DNA of 64,000 bases from Bacteroidota bacterium. GTDB taxonomy: Bacteria > Bacteroidota > Bacteroidia > Flavobacteriales > Flavobacteriaceae. Location of the stretch: the NCBI GenBank assembly GCA_018829465.1, contig JAHJTN010000005.1, positions 310,001-374,000 of the forward strand. Direction: 5' to 3'. The notes below the pieces were generated by a model. That model saw only the letters and a program-made list of their open reading frames with translations, searched no databases and had not been told where the DNA came from. Position 1 is the stretch's first letter; the number at the start of each line of letters is the position of its first letter. Both the position numbers and the translations under genes were made by a program. Shown here piece by piece: positions 25,618 through 34,559 of the stretch.

Positions 25618-28449
25618 TTAAAAGCTCAATATGTAGTCTGTGAGGTTTTCGTCGTGTGTAAGCCCTAGTTTTTGGCGCAAGCGGTATCTTTTGATTTCAA
25701 CACTTCTAATGGAAATGTTGAGCAAGGGTGCGATTTCTTTTGAGGAAAGATTTAACCGCAGATAGGCACAAAGTCTAAGGTCATTGTTGGTAAGTGCCTG
25801 ATGTTTTTCTTTAAGTCTGTTTAAAAATTCTTTGTCTGCCTTATTGAAAGCGTCTTCAAACAATTTCCAATCACTGCTTTCATCGCGGTTGTTTTCAATA
25901 AAATCGAGTAGTGATTTTACTTCATTTTGGTTCTTAACTTTTTTAATTTCTTTCTTGATGTTGTTGAGCAATTCATTTTTCTGGATCAAATTGGAAGTGG
26001 TGGACTCAAGTTCCTGATTTTTCTTCTCAATCAGTAAATTGAGTTGGTCATTTTTGAGCCGGATGATTTGCTCTTGATTTATTCTTTCGAGTTCCTCTAC
26101 CTGTTTTTGTTGTTCGGTGAGTAAGTGGCGTTGTTTTTTGTGATAATACCTTCTATAGGTGATGTGAATAAGATAAACGACAAAAATGGTCAAAAGCGCG
26201 TAAAGCAAAATCATTTTGCTAGACCAATACCACGGTTTCCGGACTTCAAAATTGATAGCTATCGTATTTGAAGACAATTTATCGGCTCTTTTGGCCCTCA
26301 CTTGTAGGGTGTAATTGCCCCAATCGAGAAAGATAAAGCCAACCTTCGATTCTTGAGACCAATCAGACCAATGTTCGTCAAATCCTGAAAGTTTGTATTG
26401 ATAAAGGGTCGGATTGGTTATATCGAGGTTTTGGGTGCTAAATTCGAATCGAAGTTCCCTAAAATCATAAGGAACTTGAAAAGATTCGTTCACCGGATGT
26501 TGTGTGCTAACATCTTTTTTGTTGATGTGCGAAATACCGTTGAGATACAACTGAAAATCCGGAATTTCTGTCTGATCGGTTTGCAAGATGATATATCCGG
26601 TAGTGTTGCCAATCAAGTATTTACCCTCGCTGAGTTTGGTCACGTTTTCATAACCGACCATCGTTTTGCGCTTGTGTTGCGGGAGAATCACTTTGCTCAC
26701 ATCCATCGAGCCGGTCAATAAATTCTTCCTACCTATTGCGATATTGTTCTTATTGAACAACCAAAGCTCCTGGTTGTCAATATTGCTCAACTTTCCCGAT
26801 AGATAAGCCGTGGAGTCCGTCATCTGACTCTTGGTCTCGTCCTTTTCAAAGGCCTTGGTGTGATAGTCATACACATACAAGCCACTTATATCTGCATAGA
26901 CAATCTTGTCTCTAAATTTGATTATACTTGAGTTTTTTTGAGGCCTATTACTAAAATTGTTGGGGGTTTCTTCAACACTCGTAAAATCTATATCTACTTT
27001 TAATTGATGGATTCCTTTGTACTCATGGTTTACCCAAATATTGTAGGAAGCATCTATCACCAAGCTGCGCGATGAAATGTCAAACCCTTCTAATTTGTTA
27101 AAGCCCCAACCGTCTTGCGACCTGCTGAGTATCCCCAGACCTTTGTACATGCCTAGTAAAATTTTGTCTTCTTGATTTGGAATTTTTTGAAAAGTCCAAA
27201 CCCCATCATCACTAAAAACCAAATCAGCCTTGTCATCGGTAATCGAATATATTCCGAAGTTGTGTGCGCAAAGCAGGTGATCATCAAACTCGAACAACTC
27301 CCAAACTTGCCCTTTAGTGTTTTGAATGAGTTTAAACGAATCGTTGCTGTCCAAAGTGCGCCAATACAGTCCTTGATTGGTGCCTAAATAGAGTTTGTTT
27401 TTAAAAATTTTGGACGAATACACAGTTCCCAAAAAACCGTCGATATCCTGGAAAAGCTTGATTTTTGACTCATAGTTGATCACATTGATACCAATGTCTA
27501 AGCCCAGCCAAATATTGCTTCTTTGGTCTTCAAAGATAGACAGCACCGTATTGTTTGACAATCCCTTTTGGTTGGAAAAAGTCTCTACCACATTGCCTTG
27601 TTTGTCGAGCATCAGAAATCCGTTTGCAATAAGTCCTAGGGCAATATTTCCGGTAGAAAGCAGGTGGCTTGTATATATAGTTGTTTGGCTGAGCAACGCG
27701 TCGGCAGGCACACTTTTTTTAATCAAACCTTGGGCACTATAGGTATAAAAACCGCTCTTCTTTGTCAGGATAAGCCACTCATTGTCCACGTAAAAAATAT
27801 TTTCAATGCGGTCATCTCCTTCAAGCGGAACCGTAACTACATATTTAGAAATGCCGTTTTCAATATTAAAAATCTGTCCCTCTGTGGTATGATAAAACAA
27901 TCCGCCGTTTACCAAAACCGACTTTTCAATAATGCCTGCTGCTTTTATAATTTTAAATTCTTTATTCGTGGTGTTATAGATAAAAATTTGATTTAACGAT
28001 TGAAAAATAACAAGGTCTTTGAAGGCGTGTATTTTCCAAAATTGCTCATCCTCCACGATGTTTTGACGAACCGCATCAGACAGATTGTTATAGGTTAATT
28101 TTCCATAAGCATCTGTTTCCCAGTATCCAAACTCCATATAATAACCCGTGTAGATGAGATTCCCTACGGCTTTCACAGAACGCATAATGGTTTGGTTTGG
28201 CGTAGGATACGTTTGCCAATCTATTCCATTAAATGCCAATAAACCGTAGTTGTTTGCCACGTAAATATATCCTCTAGCGTCCTGCGTGATGTCCCAATTC
28301 TGCGTTTCTGCTTTGTAGGATTCGGGATTGTAACTAATGATGTTGGGGATTTCTTGAGCAAAACCGGAAAAGCTCAAAACACATAGCAACGACAACGTTC
28401 TTAAAAGTTGACGGCAAATCCGGAAAATGTCAAAAATATATAGGTGCAT
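25618..28449 (-). CDS. Membrane-anchored propeller/Y_Y_Y/LuxR-type transcription regulator
   Basis: About 943 residues from the ATG at 28447-28449. The open frame extends 63 bp further, but this start gives a normal signal peptide (LLRTLSLLCVLSFSGFAQ). A two-component-type beta-propeller sensor region (about 30-640) is followed by a Y_Y_Y domain, one membrane helix at about 746-770 (MILLYALLTIFVVYLIHI), a coiled coil and a C-terminal LuxR-type helix-turn-helix (LNISIRSVEIKRYRLRQKL). No kinase or receiver is present, so it is a one-protein sensor that binds DNA while still in the membrane. The gene directly precedes the SusC operon on the same strand, which makes it the likely laminarin regulator. 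Confidence 0.88.
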   Translation of the reverse strand: MHLYIFDIFRICRQLLRTLSLLCVLSFSGFAQEIPNIISYNPESYKAETQNWDITQDARGYIYVANNYGLLAFNGIDWQTYPTPNQTIMRSVKAVGNLIYTGYYMEFGYWETDAYGKLTYNNLSDAVRQNIVEDEQFWKIHAFKDLVIFQSLNQIFIYNTTNKEFKIIKAAGIIEKSVLVNGGLFYHTTEGQIFNIENGISKYVVTVPLEGDDRIENIFYVDNEWLILTKKSGFYTYSAQGLIKKSVPADALLSQTTIYTSHLLSTGNIALGLIANGFLMLDKQGNVVETFSNQKGLSNNTVLSIFEDQRSNIWLGLDIGINVINYESKIKLFQDIDGFLGTVYSSKIFKNKLYLGTNQGLYWRTLDSNDSFKLIQNTKGQVWELFEFDDHLLCAHNFGIYSITDDKADLVFSDDGVWTFQKIPNQEDKILLGMYKGLGILSRSQDGWGFNKLEGFDISSRSLVIDASYNIWVNHEYKGIHQLKVDIDFTSVEETPNNFSNRPQKNSSIIKFRDKIVYADISGLYVYDYHTKAFEKDETKSQMTDSTAYLSGKLSNIDNQELWLFNKNNIAIGRKNLLTGSMDVSKVILPQHKRKTMVGYENVTKLSEGKYLIGNTTGYIILQTDQTEIPDFQLYLNGISHINKKDVSTQHPVNESFQVPYDFRELRFEFSTQNLDITNPTLYQYKLSGFDEHWSDWSQESKVGFIFLDWGNYTLQVRAKRADKLSSNTIAINFEVRKPWYWSSKMILLYALLTIFVVYLIHITYRRYYHKKQRHLLTEQQKQVEELERINQEQIIRLKNDQLNLLIEKKNQELESTTSNLIQKNELLNNIKKEIKKVKNQNEVKSLLDFIENNRDESSDWKLFEDAFNKADKEFLNRLKEKHQALTNNDLRLCAYLRLNLSSKEIAPLLNISIRSVEIKRYRLRQKLGLTHDENLTDYILSF

Positions 28450-28515
28450 CAATACGACCTGATTTAATGGAACTATTTTCTTGTAAATATAGCAAAAAAT
28501 GAGGCTTGGCACCTT

Positions 28516-28532
28516 GTTTCAATTTTTGAAAC
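28516..28532. promoter_or_regulatory. 17-bp interrupted palindrome upstream of the regulator gene
   Basis: GTTTCAA-TTT-TTGAAAC is a perfect 7-3-7 inverted repeat about 67 bp upstream of the chosen regulator start. It is a possible operator, perhaps for autoregulation. Two 8-bp inverted arms (TGAGGCTT at 28500, AAGCCTCA at 28594) flank it. The rest of 28450-28748 shows no gene and no clear terminator. Confidence 0.4.
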
Positions 28533-28748
28533 TAATTTGTAAAAATAATATTCAGTTTTTTACCAATAGAACAAATAGAGGTACAAAAAAAGCAAAGCCT
28601 CATCAAAAAACCATGAGCCAAAATTATACTTGAATGTGTATTAGCATTTCGGTAAAAAATTGTTGGTTTGGTGTGCTGCGAAGTTGTCTATGCAATCACA
28701 GTGGCTAAAGTGATTAAAATAAACGTATTGAAAACCCTTAGCACAGCA

Positions 28749-29591
28749 CTAAAGCGGAATAAAAGTGAGTTCGACAAAAACCGGCAAGTGATCGGACGGA
28801 TATTTTGCATCTTTAGAATCGCTCAGCACAGCGTATTTATGCACTACAAAGGATTCGTATTGCGAGATAAATACATAGTCTATCCGACGGGTCACAGCTT
28901 CTTGATGGTTGAATCCGTTAAATGTACCCTCGGGCCCAAAAGGTGGATTTTTGGACACAGTCCTCGTATCATACATGACTTTACTCAAGTTGACAATCCG
29001 CTCAGAATCAGGTTCGGAGTTCAAATCGCCCATAAAAATTACCGGATAATTAGGCCTGTTAAGGGCTTCAATTTTTGCCAATATCAATTCGATACTTTTG
29101 GTTCGCGCGGTTTCCCCTACATGGTCTAAATGGGTGTTGAATACCCAAAAACGCCTACCGCTTTCTTTGTCAGACAACAATGCGTAGGTACAAACCCGGT
29201 TGAGTGCTGCATCCCAACCTTTAGATATTTTATTAGGGGTTTCAGACAACCAAAACGTATTGTTTTCCAACAGTTTGTACCGGTCTGTTTTAAAGAAAAT
29301 ATTGGAAGATTCTCCTTTTCCTTCCCCATCTCTGCCCACTCCTACTTGGCTGTATAGCGGCAAAACCGACTCCAAATAGGCAACCTGATGCGGCAAGGCT
29401 TCTTGAATACCTAAAATATCAGGTTCGTAGAATTGAATTTGAGAAGCAAAATAATCTTTCCGCAAAGGCCAAGCATTTTCTCCATCCGATGCAATATCCA
29501 ACCTAATGTTGTAAGTCATCACTTTAAATTGTTGACCATGCATGGCAGATGCTGTAAAAAAGAAAATCAAACAAACAAATAAGTATTTCAT
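28749..29591 (-). CDS. Secreted endonuclease/exonuclease/phosphatase-family protein
   Basis: 280 residues with a signal peptide (FFFTASAMHGQ). The metal-dependent EEP motifs appear in order: MTYNIRLD, GIQEALP, FNTHLDHVG, FMGDLNSEPDSE, RRIDYVF and SDHLPVF, including the catalytic His/Asp/Asn set. Members hydrolyse phosphodiester or phosphomonoester bonds in nucleic acids, inositol phosphates or lipids; the substrate here cannot be told. It is translated 2 bp downstream of a GH16 gene, in the same operon as an ABC system. A role in phosphate or nucleic-acid scavenging during algal-matter degradation is only a guess. Confidence 0.88.
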   Translation of the reverse strand: MKYLFVCLIFFFTASAMHGQQFKVMTYNIRLDIASDGENAWPLRKDYFASQIQFYEPDILGIQEALPHQVAYLESVLPLYSQVGVGRDGEGKGESSNIFFKTDRYKLLENNTFWLSETPNKISKGWDAALNRVCTYALLSDKESGRRFWVFNTHLDHVGETARTKSIELILAKIEALNRPNYPVIFMGDLNSEPDSERIVNLSKVMYDTRTVSKNPPFGPEGTFNGFNHQEAVTRRIDYVFISQYESFVVHKYAVLSDSKDAKYPSDHLPVFVELTFIPL

Positions 29592-29593
29592 AT

Positions 29594-30418
29594 TTAAGGT
29601 TTTTGATAAACACGTATATAGTCAATCAACATTTTTTGCGGAAAAATATCAGCATTTACACCTTCCTTCCCACCCAGTGAACCGCCAACAGCCAAGTTAA
29701 TTTTCAAATGAAAAGGCTGGTCAAAAGGCCAAGATGACTTCTTTTTTAGGTCTTTTTTCAGCACTACAAAAACCCTTTTCCCATCCTGTAAAAATATTAA
29801 TTTTTTAGGTGTCCATAGCAAGCCAAACAGGTGAAAATCTGTGTGTGGTTTGGATATTTTGCTCTGCCCCACTCGCGTCGCGTAACTGCGATGTCCAACA
29901 GTGCCTACGTGAATGGCATGAATCACCCGATTTTCGTTATAACCTACGTATTCAACAATGTCAATTTCACCTTTATCTTTGTGCGCAGCCGTGTGATATA
30001 AATCGTTGATCATCCAAACAGCCGGCCACAAGCCTTTGCCTTGTGGAAATTTCATGCGAAACTCAAAATAACCGTATTGCCATTGCAAACGGTTTTGTGT
30101 GGTGATGCTTCCCGAAGTGTAAGTTGTGTTCACAGATTTTCCGCGTTTAGCCTTCGAAGTTTGGCCCCGGTGGGCTTCCAGCACAAGGTATCCATCTTCT
30201 AACCTCACATTTTTGAAGTCGTCGGTATAGGTTTGAAGTTCGTTGTTGCGTTGGTAACCCAATTCGTAATCCCAATAGGTCGTATTTGGCTTTGAGCCGG
30301 AATCAAATTCGTCTGACCAAACCAAATTTTCTGCTACAGCCAATTGCTTGTAACTGTTGCAACCTGTGAAAAGGACGCATAAAACAAAGATGACTGTAAA
30401 TGAAGCCAAACGCATCAT
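29594..30418 (-). CDS. GH16-family glucanase, lipoprotein
   Basis: 274 residues. A lipoprotein signal ends in LFTGC (Cys20), directly followed by a single GH16 domain with WPAVWMIND and GEIDIVEY (E151, D153, E156). It keeps the beta-bulge-type spacing of laminarinases (E-x-D-x-x-E). It is more compact than the two other GH16 domains in the window and less similar to them than they are to each other. It lies 13 bp downstream of the ABC permease gene and just before the EEP gene, about 4 kb away from the SusC operon. It is probably a surface or periplasmic beta-1,3-glucanase. Confidence 0.9.
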   Translation of the reverse strand: MMRLASFTVIFVLCVLFTGCNSYKQLAVAENLVWSDEFDSGSKPNTTYWDYELGYQRNNELQTYTDDFKNVRLEDGYLVLEAHRGQTSKAKRGKSVNTTYTSGSITTQNRLQWQYGYFEFRMKFPQGKGLWPAVWMINDLYHTAAHKDKGEIDIVEYVGYNENRVIHAIHVGTVGHRSYATRVGQSKISKPHTDFHLFGLLWTPKKLIFLQDGKRVFVVLKKDLKKKSSWPFDQPFHLKINLAVGGSLGGKEGVNADIFPQKMLIDYIRVYQKP

Positions 30419-30431
30419 AAAATGTTATATT

Positions 30432-32984
30432 TTATACATTGACTTCTTTTCGAAGCACAGCTAGTGGCGGACTTTTGATGACAGCTAAACTGTTGGTCAA
30501 CCCGACAAAGATAACCAGCAACACTATACCCGGAATCAATATCAAAAATGGAACCCAAGAAGGAATAAAAGGTGCATCAAACAGCCAGATGGCCATTACT
30601 TGACTTGAAACGAGCGATAAAACTACACCCGTTATCCCTCCCAACAATCCGAGAAATCCGTATTCGAATATCACAATTTTAAATATTTGAACTCCTTTGG
30701 CACCGAGCGTTCGCAACAACACGTTTTCTTTGATTCGTTGATATTTACTCGTTTTGAGTGCGCCTAGCAAAACAATGAGACCAGTCAAAATACTGAAAAA
30801 TGCCATAAAATTGATGAGCCAAGCAATTTTACCGAGCAAACTTTCCACCAAGGCAAGTACTTGTCTGAGGTCAATCACAGATATATTGGGCAAATCTCGC
30901 ACCAAATCCTGCTGTACAGCTGCGGATGCGGCCTCGTTGGGCACATGTGTGGAAAGTACCCAAAACTGAGGTGCATTTTCCAAAACTCCTCTGGGGAAGA
31001 GCACGGTAAAATTGAGCTGAACGCGCCCCCAATCTACTGCGCGGATGCTAGACACTTGTGTTTTCATCAGCACGCCCTGCACGTTGAAAGTCAAGGTGTC
31101 ACCCACGGTCAAGTCTGCATCGCGGGCAAGATTGTCGCTTACCGAAATGGGGATAATTTTCGTATTGTCAGATACTTGTCCTATCCATTTGCCTTGCTGT
31201 ATTTCTTCAGAAGCAATGAGACTGTCGCGATAGGTCACCCGAAACTCGTGGTTTAAAATCCACCGGTTGATGCGTGAAGTAGTATCTTGCCGAATGGCGT
31301 TGGTCAAAATTCCTTTAATGGCATGCAGTCTCATGGTAACTATAGGCACTTCTTCAGTCAGTTCAAGTTCGGCATTTGTCAAAATTTGTTTGACCGATTG
31401 CCTTTGATCCGATTGCACATCCAGCAGAATCAAATTGGGATTATTGGCTTGGGCATCTATTTCGGCCTGAGCCAACAACAAATCTTTTGTAAAATACAGC
31501 GTGCTGATCAAAAACGTGCCGATACCAATGGCTAAAACTAATATAAGTGTTTGATTTTGGGGTCTGAACAAGTTTTTGACACCCTGCCTGGCAGGAAAAT
31601 GCCAACCGACAGGAAAATATTTTTTTATTAATTTTATAAACAGTGATGCCACTGCGGCCAATATCAAAAAAGTGAGCGCAATGCCGAGTACAAAGCTTAG
31701 AGCGTACAGTGGGTTTCGCAAAACCCAAAGCGCAAAAAGAAAAATAAAAAGAACGATGGCTGCCGAAACAAACAGCTGAGATTTGGATTTTTTCTTTGTC
31801 TGATTTCCTTCAACCCTAAGCGCTTGCAGAGGAGAAATATGTAAAGTACCTAGTAACGGATTTAAGGAAAACAATACCGACATAATCACTCCTAAAAGCA
31901 ATCCTACTAATAGTACAGTAGGAAAAACAGCAATTTCAAACGACACCGGTATCAAATCGCCGAGCAGGTAGGGGAAAAACTGTTGCAACAACACGCCTGC
32001 AAAAGTGCCCAGCAAACCTCCCACAAAGCCAATAGCTATGACTTGCAAGAGATATATGAGGAAAACCTGACGATTGTCGGCACCCAAACACTTCAACACT
32101 GCAATAGATTGAACTTTTTCTTTAATATAAATTTGAACGGAGCTGGCAATACCCACACAGCCAAGCAACAAAGCAATAAAAGCAACCAGGTTTAGGAACT
32201 TGCCAAAATTGTCGTACCTACGCCCCAGTCGTTGGCTGGTCGATAGATGTGTGTCTAAGTCGGCGTCTTCTGCATCTAAGACCTTACCTATACTTTCGTC
32301 TAATTTTTCTAAATCTGTATTTGGATCCAAAAAATAAAAATCATAACTAACCCGACTGCCGGTTTGCACCAATGCAGTTTTATCAATAAAACTATATGGA
32401 ATAATGACGGGCGGCGCAATAGAGCTAAAAACCGCATTGCTGCCCGGAATCGATTTTAAGGAAGCCAAAATAGGAAGCGTGATGTTGCCGAGCCTGATAC
32501 TGTCGCCGGGGTTTAAACCCAATTGCATCATTACTGTGGCATCTACCAAAGCCGCATTATTGAGCTGATAAGCTGCATTTGACGGGTTGGTCTCCAACAT
32601 TCCGTAAAATGGAAAACCGCCTTCTATACCTCTCACTTGCACCAACTTGGTTGCCTCCGTACCCGAAAAAGCAGCCATAGATGGAAAAGAAATTTCACGA
32701 GATTGATAGCCACCCAACGAATCCATCAGTTTGGATACAGTCTCTTTGGGCGGATGGTTGCTGTCTATTTTGTAATCGGCACCCATCAAAGCTTTTGATT
32801 GCAAAGCCATATTCTGCTTGAGGTTCTCTCCAAAAGACTGAATGGCCACTACCGCTGCAATGCCAAAAACTATTGAAGCCACAAATAAAAAAAGTCTTTT
32901 GCTGCTGGCTTTGCCGTCTCGCCAAGCCATTTTCAGTAGCCAACGCCAAGCTGTTGAATGGCTCCGGGCGTACAAATTTTTCAT
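30432..32984 (-). CDS. ABC transporter permease, YbbP-like (FtsX family)
   Basis: 850 residues with about ten membrane helices arranged as in YbbP: one N-terminal helix, a large periplasmic domain, a block of helices (about 270-500), a second large domain and three C-terminal helices with FtsX signatures (ENVLLRTLGAKGVQIFKI). With the ATPase encoded upstream it forms an export- or mechanotransmission-type ABC complex (type VII fold). The substrate is unknown. The start overlaps the ATPase stop by 4 bp. The neighbouring TesA-like esterase completes the well-known ybbA-ybbP-tesA neighbourhood. Confidence 0.9.
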   Translation of the reverse strand: MKNLYARSHSTAWRWLLKMAWRDGKASSKRLFLFVASIVFGIAAVVAIQSFGENLKQNMALQSKALMGADYKIDSNHPPKETVSKLMDSLGGYQSREISFPSMAAFSGTEATKLVQVRGIEGGFPFYGMLETNPSNAAYQLNNAALVDATVMMQLGLNPGDSIRLGNITLPILASLKSIPGSNAVFSSIAPPVIIPYSFIDKTALVQTGSRVSYDFYFLDPNTDLEKLDESIGKVLDAEDADLDTHLSTSQRLGRRYDNFGKFLNLVAFIALLLGCVGIASSVQIYIKEKVQSIAVLKCLGADNRQVFLIYLLQVIAIGFVGGLLGTFAGVLLQQFFPYLLGDLIPVSFEIAVFPTVLLVGLLLGVIMSVLFSLNPLLGTLHISPLQALRVEGNQTKKKSKSQLFVSAAIVLFIFLFALWVLRNPLYALSFVLGIALTFLILAAVASLFIKLIKKYFPVGWHFPARQGVKNLFRPQNQTLILVLAIGIGTFLISTLYFTKDLLLAQAEIDAQANNPNLILLDVQSDQRQSVKQILTNAELELTEEVPIVTMRLHAIKGILTNAIRQDTTSRINRWILNHEFRVTYRDSLIASEEIQQGKWIGQVSDNTKIIPISVSDNLARDADLTVGDTLTFNVQGVLMKTQVSSIRAVDWGRVQLNFTVLFPRGVLENAPQFWVLSTHVPNEAASAAVQQDLVRDLPNISVIDLRQVLALVESLLGKIAWLINFMAFFSILTGLIVLLGALKTSKYQRIKENVLLRTLGAKGVQIFKIVIFEYGFLGLLGGITGVVLSLVSSQVMAIWLFDAPFIPSWVPFLILIPGIVLLVIFVGLTNSLAVIKSPPLAVLRKEVNV

Positions 32985-33670
32985 AAAGACGCGCGTTTTA
33001 CATGTTCCACAATGCGCCCGCCCTTGAGTTTGAGAATGTTTTGAGTTTGCTGGGCAAGTTCCAAATCGTGTGTGACGATAACCAAGGTGGTACCGCGTTC
33101 TTTGTTGAGATCGAAGAGCAGTTTTACAATTTTTTCTCCTGTGGCCGTATCCAAATTTCCGGTGGGCTCATCTGCAAAGAGAATTTCCGGATTGTTGGAA
33201 AATGCCCTTGCCACGGCCACGCGCTGCTGTTCGCCTCCCGAAAGTTGTGACGGATAGTGGTGTATGCGATCTTGAAGGCCCACTTTTCCAAGCAATTCTA
33301 TTGCTGTTTCCATGGCGTTTTTGTTTCCTTGCAATTCTAGCGGAACCGCCACATTTTCAAGTGCTGTTAATGTGGGAAGCAATTGAAAATTTTGAAAAAC
33401 AAAACCCACTTTTTGATTTCTGAGCTTGGCCAATTCATCTTCGCTAAGCCCGCTAAGCGCCACATCGCAAAGTGTAATTTCTCCGGTATCTGACCTGTCT
33501 AAACCCGCGCACAGACCCAACAATGTGGTTTTACCACTGCCCGAAGGCCCAACAATTGCAAAGGTTTCGCGCGCTTCTATATCGAAGTTAATTTCTTGTA
33601 GCACTGTAAGTTGATTAGATCCGCTGCTATAGGTTTTCTTTAAGTTGCGAACGTTTAATATCTTTGGCAT
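32981..33670 (-). CDS. ABC transporter ATP-binding protein, YbbA/LolD-like
   Basis: About 229 residues. Walker A GPSGSGKT, the signature LSGGEQQRVAVARA and Walker B ILFADEPTGNLD are all present, as in the LolD/MacB/YbbA subfamily. I chose the ATG at 33668-33670 (MPKILNVRNLKKTY); the open frame runs on to 33742, but the extra 24 residues do not look like family sequence and would leave only 1 bp to the divergent tesA-like gene. It energises the downstream permease, with which it overlaps by 4 bp. Confidence 0.92.
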   Translation of the reverse strand: MPKILNVRNLKKTYSSGSNQLTVLQEINFDIEARETFAIVGPSGSGKTTLLGLCAGLDRSDTGEITLCDVALSGLSEDELAKLRNQKVGFVFQNFQLLPTLTALENVAVPLELQGNKNAMETAIELLGKVGLQDRIHHYPSQLSGGEQQRVAVARAFSNNPEILFADEPTGNLDTATGEKIVKLLFDLNKERGTTLVIVTHDLELAQQTQNILKLKGGRIVEHVKRASL

Positions 33671-33743
33671 GTAGAGAAGAAAAAGTTTAGTATTTGTAAG
33701 ACCTACAAGATATATAAATTCGGATAATTTAAGCACACACATT

Positions 33744-34427
33744 ATGAAAAACTTAGGGATTTTGACTTTTTTATCGGTTTGTTTGCTAATGTGTTCGTGT
33801 AAAGAAAATACGCAAAATCAAACCGAAAAAGTGTCAGATCAAGCTGCTGAGGAAATTGAGAAGACGCTTACAGAAAAGACTATTTTGTTTTTCGGCACTA
33901 GCCTAACTGCGGGTTTAGGGTTGGATCTCAGTGAGGCCTATCCGGCAATCATCCAACAAAAAATAGACTCTTTGGATCTAGATTTTACCGTTGTGAATGC
34001 CGGATTGAGTGGTGACACCTCCGCAAGCGGCCTCAGTAGAATTGGGTGGGTTTTTAGTCAAAATATAGATGTACTCGTCTTAGAATTGGGTGCTAATGAT
34101 GGACTGAGGGGTATTCCACTTGACGAAACAGAGCGAAATCTGCAAGAAATTATCGATTTTGTGAGAGCTAAAAATCCTGAGGTTGAAATTGTTTTAGCCG
34201 GGATGCAGATGCCGCCAAATATGGGCCCCGATTACACAAGCACTTTTAAAGACCTCTTTCCGAAATTGGCTAAAAAAAACCAGTTGCAACTCGTGCCTTT
34301 TCTATTGGATGGCGTGGGTGGACATCCGGAACTCAATCAAGCCGACGGCATCCATCCAACGGCAGCGGGTCAGAAAATTTTGGCACAAAATGTTTGGGCG
34401 GTACTCAAATCTGTGATTATCCAGTAA
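33744..34427 (+). CDS. TesA-like SGNH-hydrolase (arylesterase), lipoprotein
   Basis: 227 residues. A lipoprotein signal ends in LLMCSC (Cys19). SGNH blocks are present: block I FGTSLTAGLGL with Ser53 as nucleophile (Thr replaces the usual Asp before the Ser), the GANDGLRG block, and DGIHPTAAG with the catalytic Asp and His. The family hydrolyses acyl-thioesters, lysophospholipids or aryl esters. It is divergent from the YbbA/YbbP-like genes with 73 bp between starts, which matches the arrangement in E. coli and suggests a linked envelope function. Confidence 0.9.
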   Translation: MKNLGILTFLSVCLLMCSCKENTQNQTEKVSDQAAEEIEKTLTEKTILFFGTSLTAGLGLDLSEAYPAIIQQKIDSLDLDFTVVNAGLSGDTSASGLSRIGWVFSQNIDVLVLELGANDGLRGIPLDETERNLQEIIDFVRAKNPEVEIVLAGMQMPPNMGPDYTSTFKDLFPKLAKKNQLQLVPFLLDGVGGHPELNQADGIHPTAAGQKILAQNVWAVLKSVIIQ

Positions 34428-34559
34428 TTTTTTGAAGATGTTTGGCGGTACAGATATTAGGTAAAATAAAAGGACTAATTGCTTTTGGTTTAGCAAAATA
34501 AAAATTGTTTTCATTCCGATAGCCCGCGGCATCACGAAGCTTAATGACCGATTACCTAC

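Noticed and set aside
25618-25620. Regulator and SusC as one uninterrupted operon
   Set aside because: The 297-bp gap with repeats, a hairpin and a promoter-like box argues for a separate start before SusC, though read-through is possible.
30432-33670. LolCDE or MacB export system for the laminarin lipoproteins
   Set aside because: The permease has the long YbbP layout with two large domains, and the TesA-like neighbour supports YbbA/YbbP.
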